This document shows, in pieces, positions 30,501 to 35,199 of a DNA stretch of 35,199 nt (the first letter of the stretch is position 1; every line of letters starts with the position of its first letter). Source of the DNA: DATKCA01 sp035544675 (GTDB lineage Bacteria > Acidobacteriota > Thermoanaerobaculia > Gp7-AA8); NCBI GenBank assembly GCA_035544675.1, contig DATKCA010000193.1, forward strand, positions 1 to 35,199. Direction: 5' to 3'. A program made the translations under genes and the position numbers. The notes beneath the pieces were generated by a model. The model saw only the letters and a program-made list of their open reading frames with translations, was not told the DNA's origin and made no database searches.

Positions 30501-32318
30501 GTGAGCCTTCTCGGACGTTTAGAGGACCTCTCCCTCACTGACATCGTCCAGATCGTCTTCCTGAGCCGGCGCACCGGCGTCCTGGAGATCGAGAACGACA
30601 AAGGACGGCACACGGTCCTCTTTCGCCACGGTCTGGTCGTCAACGCCTCCGCTCCGGACCACACCGATCTCATCAGCTTTCTGCAGAAGCGGGGGATCGC
30701 GTCCGCGGAAATGGCCATCGTGCTGCGTAAGATGGAGGACAGCGGCATCCCGGGCGGCACGGCCGCCATCGAGATGAACGTCATCGCGAAGGAAGAGCTG
30801 GGTCTTGCCATCCGCGACCGCATCCTCGACGTGGTCACGCCTCTGCTGCAGAGCCGGGAGGGCGAGTTCAACTTCCTCCTCATCGACTCGATGAACGCCG
30901 TCGACATCGAGTACGACCCGGACTCCATCTTCGAAGATGGCGGCTTCTCGCCGCAGAAGATCGTCGCCACGGACGGGGAGAAGCTCAAGCCTCTGCGTGG
31001 ACTGGAGGAGTCGCTCAGGGCCGGCAAGGCGCTGTTGCGGGGAGATGCGCCCGAGCAGAAGCCGTCGCTGGATGTGGGGTTGAGTGGAGCGCCGCCGACC
31101 CCGGCGGCCGTCCCACCCGAAGGCGCCGCCGCGGTCGGCGGCGCTCCACAAGACAACGTCGTCCCGTTCCGGTCCCGCGAGGAATCCATCCCGGAGCTCG
31201 ATCCCGACGAAGAGACGCTCCGCGTGCCGGCGCGCTCGACCCCGGCCAGCGGCCAGTTCAAGGTCGCGGGGGGCCTGTTCGAGATCGAGTCGCCCGACGC
31301 CGTGTACCGCAACGTCGTGCTGTTCGAGCACAACCCGCTCGTGCGAGTGGCCGCGAAACGCGCGTTCGGCAAGCACAAGATCAAGATCTTCCAGTTCGGA
31401 TCTCTGGAGGACGTCCGCTCGGCCATCACGGACCTGTTCCGCTCCAACAGCTTCTTCGTCACGTTCCTGGAGCTGGAGGACGACGACTCGGCCGTGCGTC
31501 TGATGCAGCAGATCAAGCGGCGCAATCCGCGCCTGCCCGTGGTGATGGTCGACTCCGAGGCAGACATGCACCGCCGCCACGATCTGCTGCGCGCGGGGGC
31601 GGATCTCTATCTGACCAGGCCGGCGCCGGCCCGGCTCCAGCCGGGCATGGCCGAGGAGGAGCTGTCGCTCTTCGCCGATGAGCTTGTGCTGTTCGCCGAG
31701 CGCTCGTTCGGGCAGTGGGAGGAGATGGCCGGCAACTACGGTGCGGAGGCGGGCAGGAAGTTCTACGAGATCGCGCAGAAGGAGAACCTGGACCGTTCGT
31801 TCGGGGTTCTCAAGCAGCTCATCAACGAATTGAGCAATCCCAATGACATCGGCGAGGTGGCCTCGACGATCGTCCGGCTGGCCGCCGAGTATCTCGAGCG
31901 CGGGGTCCTGTTCGCGGTCACCGCGGACGAGTTCATCGGACTGAGCGGGTTCGGCAGGACGGGCGGCAACGACGACCTGAGCAAGCGCGCGAAGAGTCTG
32001 CAACTGCCGCGGCGCGAGGCTTCCCTGCTCATGGATGTGGCCGCCTCGGGCCAGACTCATCGCGGCAAGATGCGCAAGACCCCTTCGAACGTCACGCTCA
32101 TCGAGAGGCTGGGAGGCCTTCTGCCAACCGAGGTGGTGGCGCTGCCGGTCATGCACAGCGAGCGGGCCATTGGTATTCTGTACGGAGACAACGCCGAGCA
32201 CCACGCTCCCATCGACGACATCACGGGGTTGGAGATCTTTCTGTCGCAGGCGGGATACGCCTTCGGCAACGCGGTGCTCGCATCTCGGAACCTCGGGCGT
32301 GGGCGGGAAGGGAAATGA
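30501..32318 (+). CDS. DUF4388 / pseudo-receiver / GAF regulatory protein
   Basis: The product has 605 residues from a GTG at 30501. Residues 1-130 are a DUF4388 (PatA N-terminal-like) domain: LEDLSLTDIVQIVFLSRRTGVLEIE, then TVLFRHGLVVNA. A Pro/Ala/Gly-rich linker (about 190-265) is partly encoded by a 17-bp inverted repeat. Residues 271-375 have a receiver fold (NVVLFEHNPLVRVAAKRAFG; RLPVVMVDSEADMHRRHDLLRAGADLYLTRPAP), but the phosphoacceptor region reads FLELEDDD and the usual KP reads RP, so it is probably not phosphorylated. Residues 430-600 are GAF-like. It overlaps cheY by 4 nt. It may act as an adaptor or sensor for the CheA that follows. Confidence 0.8.
   Translation: MSLLGRLEDLSLTDIVQIVFLSRRTGVLEIENDKGRHTVLFRHGLVVNASAPDHTDLISFLQKRGIASAEMAIVLRKMEDSGIPGGTAAIEMNVIAKEELGLAIRDRILDVVTPLLQSREGEFNFLLIDSMNAVDIEYDPDSIFEDGGFSPQKIVATDGEKLKPLRGLEESLRAGKALLRGDAPEQKPSLDVGLSGAPPTPAAVPPEGAAAVGGAPQDNVVPFRSREESIPELDPDEETLRVPARSTPASGQFKVAGGLFEIESPDAVYRNVVLFEHNPLVRVAAKRAFGKHKIKIFQFGSLEDVRSAITDLFRSNSFFVTFLELEDDDSAVRLMQQIKRRNPRLPVVMVDSEADMHRRHDLLRAGADLYLTRPAPARLQPGMAEEELSLFADELVLFAERSFGQWEEMAGNYGAEAGRKFYEIAQKENLDRSFGVLKQLINELSNPNDIGEVASTIVRLAAEYLERGVLFAVTADEFIGLSGFGRTGGNDDLSKRAKSLQLPRREASLLMDVAASGQTHRGKMRKTPSNVTLIERLGGLLPTEVVALPVMHSERAIGILYGDNAEHHAPIDDITGLEIFLSQAGYAFGNAVLASRNLGRGREGK
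31084..31149. repeat. 17-bp perfect inverted repeat within coding linker
   Basis: Bases 31084-31100 and 31133-31149 are perfect reverse complements (17 bp) around a 32-nt GC-rich loop. The element lies inside the DUF4388 gene and keeps its frame, encoding a Gly/Ala/Pro-rich stretch (about residues 195-216). This looks like an inserted palindromic unit rather than an evolved linker. Confidence 0.85.
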
Positions 32319-32692
32319 AAATTCTCGTCGTCGAAGACTCCTCCTCGATGCGCGCCTACCTGACGACGATCATCGAAGGCGGAACGGAATCGTACGAGCT
32401 CGAGATCGTCGAGGCGGCCAGCGGCTTCGAGGCCCTCAAGACGCTTCCCCATCACAAGTTCGACGCCATCCTCACCGACATCAACATGCCCGACATCAAC
32501 GGGCTGGAGCTGGTCAGCTTCCTCAAGAACCATCCCGGCTACCAGGCCATCCCCATCATGGTCATCTCCACCGAAAGCAGCGAAGAGGACCGCCGGCGGG
32601 CCGCCGCACTCGGAGCGGAGGAGTATCTGGTCAAACCGTTCCAGTCGTCCGAGCTGGTGGAGAAGCTTCGCAGGCTCCTGCGGGTGGCATGA
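32315..32692 (+). CDS. CheY-like single-domain response regulator
   Basis: The product has 125 residues. It has the receiver residues in full: acidic pair VVEDSSSMR (Glu7-Asp8), phosphoacceptor Asp in ILTDINMPDINGLEL (about Asp54), Thr/Ser switch MVISTESS, and Lys in YLVKPF. There is no output domain, so it should work by binding a partner, as CheY does, or as a phosphate sink. The ATG overlaps the preceding stop (ATGA), and its own stop overlaps the ATG of the CheA gene. Phosphorylation by that CheA is the obvious expectation. Confidence 0.93.
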   Translation: MKILVVEDSSSMRAYLTTIIEGGTESYELEIVEAASGFEALKTLPHHKFDAILTDINMPDINGLELVSFLKNHPGYQAIPIMVISTESSEEDRRRAAALGAEEYLVKPFQSSELVEKLRRLLRVA

Positions 32693-34713
32693 GCAAAGAC
32701 GACGATCGGGCCCGACAGGAGTTCACCGGGGAAGCGGAGGAGCTTCTCGACGGCCTCTCGCGCGATCTGGCCGAGTTCGAGGCGCAGGGTGATCGGGTCC
32801 GGCCCGAACTGGTCAACAAGATCTTCCGCGACGTGCACTCCCTGAAGGGTCTGGCGGGCATGCTCGGCTTCGCCGACATCTCCGAGCTCTCTCACAACCT
32901 CGAGGACATGCTGGACAAGCTGCGCATGGGAAAGGTCGAGATCAACCGCGATCTCATGGACCTGCTCTACGACTCGGTGGACAGCCTGAACCGGCTGGTG
33001 ATCGCCATCAACGAGCCGTCCATCGCGGCGCTGGTCGACATCACGAAACTGACCAGCCGCATCCATCAGGCCGTGACCAGCCAGCCCCAGGCCAAAGGCG
33101 GCGATCCGCTCGCCGCGCTGACGCTGGACGACATGACCAGGCGGTCGCTCACGGAGTACGAGGAGCATCGCCTGGTGGAGAACGTGCGCTCGGGCAAGCA
33201 GATCCTGTCGGTCGCGGTGACGTTCGACCTCGATGACTTCGACCATCGTCTGCGCGCCGTCGCGGCGGCGCTGACGGAGGCGGGCGAGGTCATCTCCACG
33301 CTGCCGGCCATCGACGGGAGCGGCGGGAGCGGGATCTCGTTCCGGCTGCTGTACGGATCGACGCTGCAGGCCGAAGCGGTTGCGGCGCTCGTGCCGGAGG
33401 GGAAGGTAACCGATCTCCGTGGGGCGCCGCTGTCCTCACCGTCGCGCGCCGGCGCCGCCGCTCCACTCGAACCTGTCGAAGAAGAGACGCTCTCCCTCCG
33501 CTCGCTGTCGCAGACCGTGCGCGTGGACATCGCGCGGCTCGACCACGTGATGAACATCGTCGGCGAGCTGATCATCGAGAAGACACAGCTGGAGGCGTTC
33601 GGCCGGTCGCTGGGCAGCCAGGGGCGGATGCTGACGCACGAGCTGGGCAAGATCGCCCGCAACATCGACCGCAAGCTGAACGAGCTGCAGCGATCCGTGA
33701 TCGAAGTGCGGCTCGTGCCGGTCGGGCAGATCTACGCGAAGCTCTCGCGCACGGTGCGCAAGGTCGCGCGCGAGCTGGGCAAGGACATCGAGCTGGTGCT
33801 GCGAGGCGAAGACACCGAGCTGGACAAGATGATGGTGGAGGAGCTGACCGACCCGCTCATGCACATCATCCGCAACGCTCTCGATCACGGGATCGAGCCG
33901 CCGGAGGAGCGCCAGCGGGCCGGCAAGCCGCCCGGCGGCAAGGTCACGCTGAACGCCTATCAGCAGGGCAACTCCGTCGTGATCGACGTGGCCGATGACG
34001 GGCGGGGCATCGATCCGGAGCGCATCCGCAAGGTGGCCATCAAGCGGGGCCTGATCGAGGAGACCGAGGCCGTGGATGCCCAGCGCGCGCACGAGCTGAT
34101 CTTCGCGGCCGGCTTCTCCACGGCCGGCGCGGTCAGCGAGATCTCCGGCCGCGGCGTCGGCCTGGACGTGGTGAAGAAGAACCTGCAGAGCCTGAAGGGG
34201 AGCATCGAGGTCATCTCCGTCATCGGCCAGGGGACCACCTTCCGGGTGATGCTGCCGATCACCCTGGCCATCATCCAGGCCCTGGTCGTGCGCGCCTCGG
34301 GCGAGCAGTTCGCCATTCCGCTGACCTCGGTGGACGAGTCGCTGCGGATGTACGGCCGCGACATCCGCACGGTGGAGCGGCGCGAGGTGTTCACGCTCCG
34401 CGATACGACCGTGCCGCTGCTCCGGCTGGCCGACGCGTTCGGCCTGCCCGATCGCGGCGACACCGGCGCGGACACGAAATGGTTCGTCGTGGTGACCCGC
34501 TCCGGCGAGAAGGTCGTCGGCCTCCTCGTCGACGCCCTCGTGCGGCAGCAGGAGATCGTCATCAAGTCGATCGGGCAACGCCTCAAGGACACGGCCGGCG
34601 TCGCCGGCGCCACCGAGATCGGCGAAGGCGAGATCGTGCTGGTCGTGGACGTAGGGACGCTGATCGATCAGTTTGGAGGGAGAGCACGGCAGGCACGGGC
34701 GGCCGTGGTGTAG
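32689..34713 (+). CDS. cheA: CheA-like chemosensory histidine kinase
   Basis: The product has 674 residues from the ATG at 32689 that overlaps the CheY stop. Domains in order: HPt with phospho-site His50 (IFRDVHSLKGLAGMLGF), a P2-like region (about 170-245), a dimerisation helix pair (270-345, LDHVMNIVGELIIEKTQLE), an HATPase domain with N box HIIRNALDHG (392-401), DDGRGID (436-442) and GRGVGLDVV (488-496), and a C-terminal CheW-like domain (about 525-665). There is one HPt, no receiver and no HAMP. It would autophosphorylate and pass phosphate to the CheY upstream. Neither CheW nor methyl-accepting chemoreceptor genes are in view. Confidence 0.94.
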   Translation: MSKDDDRARQEFTGEAEELLDGLSRDLAEFEAQGDRVRPELVNKIFRDVHSLKGLAGMLGFADISELSHNLEDMLDKLRMGKVEINRDLMDLLYDSVDSLNRLVIAINEPSIAALVDITKLTSRIHQAVTSQPQAKGGDPLAALTLDDMTRRSLTEYEEHRLVENVRSGKQILSVAVTFDLDDFDHRLRAVAAALTEAGEVISTLPAIDGSGGSGISFRLLYGSTLQAEAVAALVPEGKVTDLRGAPLSSPSRAGAAAPLEPVEEETLSLRSLSQTVRVDIARLDHVMNIVGELIIEKTQLEAFGRSLGSQGRMLTHELGKIARNIDRKLNELQRSVIEVRLVPVGQIYAKLSRTVRKVARELGKDIELVLRGEDTELDKMMVEELTDPLMHIIRNALDHGIEPPEERQRAGKPPGGKVTLNAYQQGNSVVIDVADDGRGIDPERIRKVAIKRGLIEETEAVDAQRAHELIFAAGFSTAGAVSEISGRGVGLDVVKKNLQSLKGSIEVISVIGQGTTFRVMLPITLAIIQALVVRASGEQFAIPLTSVDESLRMYGRDIRTVERREVFTLRDTTVPLLRLADAFGLPDRGDTGADTKWFVVVTRSGEKVVGLLVDALVRQQEIVIKSIGQRLKDTAGVAGATEIGEGEIVLVVDVGTLIDQFGGRARQARAAVV

Positions 34714-34725
34714 ACGGGGGGCGGG

Positions 34726-35059
34726 GGGTCGGAAACCGGACGGCAACCGGAAACCGGGGGGGGGGTCGGCAACCGGGGGGGTCGGCAACCGGAAACCGGA
34801 AACCGGAAACCGGACGGCAACCGGAAACCGGAAATCGGAAATCGGACCGGAAACAGGAAACAGGAACCAGGAAACGGGTAAAAGGAAACAGGAAACGGGT
34901 AAAAGGAAACAGGAGACGGGTAAACAGGAAACGGGGTAAACAGGAAACTGGTAAACAGGAAAGGGGAAACCTGTTACAGGTTGCCGACTCCCCGGTTTCC
35001 GGTTTCCGGTTACCGGTTTCCGACCCCCCCGGTTTCCGGTTTCCGGTTTCCGACCCCCC
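34726..35059. repeat. Inverted island of 7-bp repeats (GGAAACC / GGTTTCC)
   Basis: The 346-bp gap between cheA and the next gene is almost wholly repeats. The left part carries GGAAACC-type heptamers, some with CGGCAACC or poly-G variants, then drifts into GGAAACA/GGAAACG/GGTAAAA units (21-bp higher-order period). AACCTG (34968-34973) and CAGGTT (34977-34982) mark the centre. The right arm (34994-35055) carries GGTTTCC heptamers with poly-C runs. The ATG at 35060 follows the last unit with no ribosome-binding site. No gene is encoded. Confidence 0.93.
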
Positions 35060-35199
35060 ATGTTCGAGGAACACTTCGGATTCACCACGAAGCCTTTCGG
35101 CAAGACGCCTGACCCGGCGTTTCTGTACGAGAGCCCCCAGCACAAAGAGGCGCTGGCGCGGCTCGAGTACGCCGTGGAGGAGAAGGAGCTGGCGCTGCT
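35060..35199 (+). CDS. ExeA/GspA-like AAA ATPase, 3'-truncated
   Basis: The frame runs from the ATG at 35060 to the window edge (46 complete codons). The visible protein begins MFEEHFGFTTKPFGKTPDPAFLYESPQHKEALARLEYAV, the near-diagnostic N-terminus of ExeA-type ATPases: FFG-x-x-x-PF, TPDP-x-FLY and H-x-EAL-x-RL-x-Y upstream of the Walker A, which is not yet reached. ExeA works with ExeB to place the GspD secretin in peptidoglycan; related proteins serve type IV pili and regulatory roles. The function here is inferred from the N-terminus only. Confidence 0.85.
   Translation, partial: MFEEHFGFTTKPFGKTPDPAFLYESPQHKEALARLEYAVEEKELAL

Noticed and set aside
32035..32688. Extended N-terminus for CheA
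   Set aside because: The extra 218 residues are the out-of-frame shadow of the DUF4388 and CheY genes; the ATGA overlap at 32689 begins the HPt domain directly.
34673..34939. 88-codon plus-strand frame through the heptamer repeats
   Set aside because: It is a low-complexity translation (GNRKPETG-type) of the repeat with no start context.
34726..35059. CRISPR array or integron attC-like sites
   Set aside because: Units are 7 bp and nearly contiguous, with no integrase or cas gene and no conserved core sites.
33436..35145. 569-codon minus-strand open frame spanning the heptamer island and cheA
   Set aside because: The N-terminal part is a repetitive FPVSGFR-type translation of the 7-bp repeats, and the rest is opposite CheA.

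Overview
This GC-rich window (roughly two thirds G+C) looks like a chromosomal segment of a Gram-negative, probably environmental bacterium. An Acidobacteriota-type lineage is my best guess, from the gene mix (DUF4388-type regulator, ExeA-like ATPase, GatCA without adjacent GatB, a large Wzm/Wzt saccharide locus) and from simple-sequence repeats between genes. That placement is inference, because no rRNA or other marker gene is present.

Layout. 1-6122 (+): a HEAT-like repeat protein (cut by the window edge), a RodZ-like membrane HTH protein, a second HEAT-like paralogue, a DnaJ/TPR protein, a PP2C phosphatase, a SelW/Rdx selenoprotein read through an in-frame TGA, a GAF/HD-GYP protein, and an antitoxin with a broken ParE-like toxin. 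6172-7865 (+): gatC-gatA for tRNA-dependent amidation. 7983-24069: a surface-polysaccharide locus with a YfhO-like membrane protein, a minus-strand operon of four glycosyltransferases plus a polyprenyl-phosphate sugar transferase, a plus-strand group with two GT-C-like membrane enzymes, and a second minus-strand operon (O-antigen ligase, TPR protein, Wzt-like ATPase fused to a methyltransferase, Wzm-like permease). 24229-29371 (+): a large secreted Ig/CARDB-type surface protein and a LysM N-acetylmuramoyl-L-alanine amidase. 29571-30464 (+): ribH-nusB. 30501-34713 (+): a DUF4388/pseudo-receiver/GAF protein, a CheY-like regulator and a CheA-like kinase in one start-stop-overlapped operon. 35060-end: the start of an ExeA-like ATPase.

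How the genes work together. The sugar locus is a plausible ABC-exporter-dependent glycan pathway: PglC/WbaP-type initiation on undecaprenyl phosphate, chain building by GT2/GT4 enzymes, export by Wzm/Wzt with a possible chain-modifying methyltransferase fused to the ATPase, and ligation by the WaaL-like enzyme. The CheA/CheY operon next to an ExeA-like ATPase suggests control of surface motility or a secretion/pilus machine.

The points most worth a second look are: (i) the SelW-like selenoprotein at 3875-4123, which conventional ORF calling splits; (ii) two intergenic islands of degenerate 7-bp repeats arranged as inverted arms (29369-29555, 34726-35059), one running into a -10 box and the other running up to a start codon; (iii) a recurring -10-like hexamer only 6-11 nt upstream of several start codons, suggesting leaderless or near-leaderless transcripts; (iv) palindromic elements embedded inside coding sequence (gatC and the DUF4388 gene); (v) the three-part Wzt fusion; (vi) the broken toxin-antitoxin pair. 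No tRNA, rRNA, CRISPR array, transposase or phage gene was seen.
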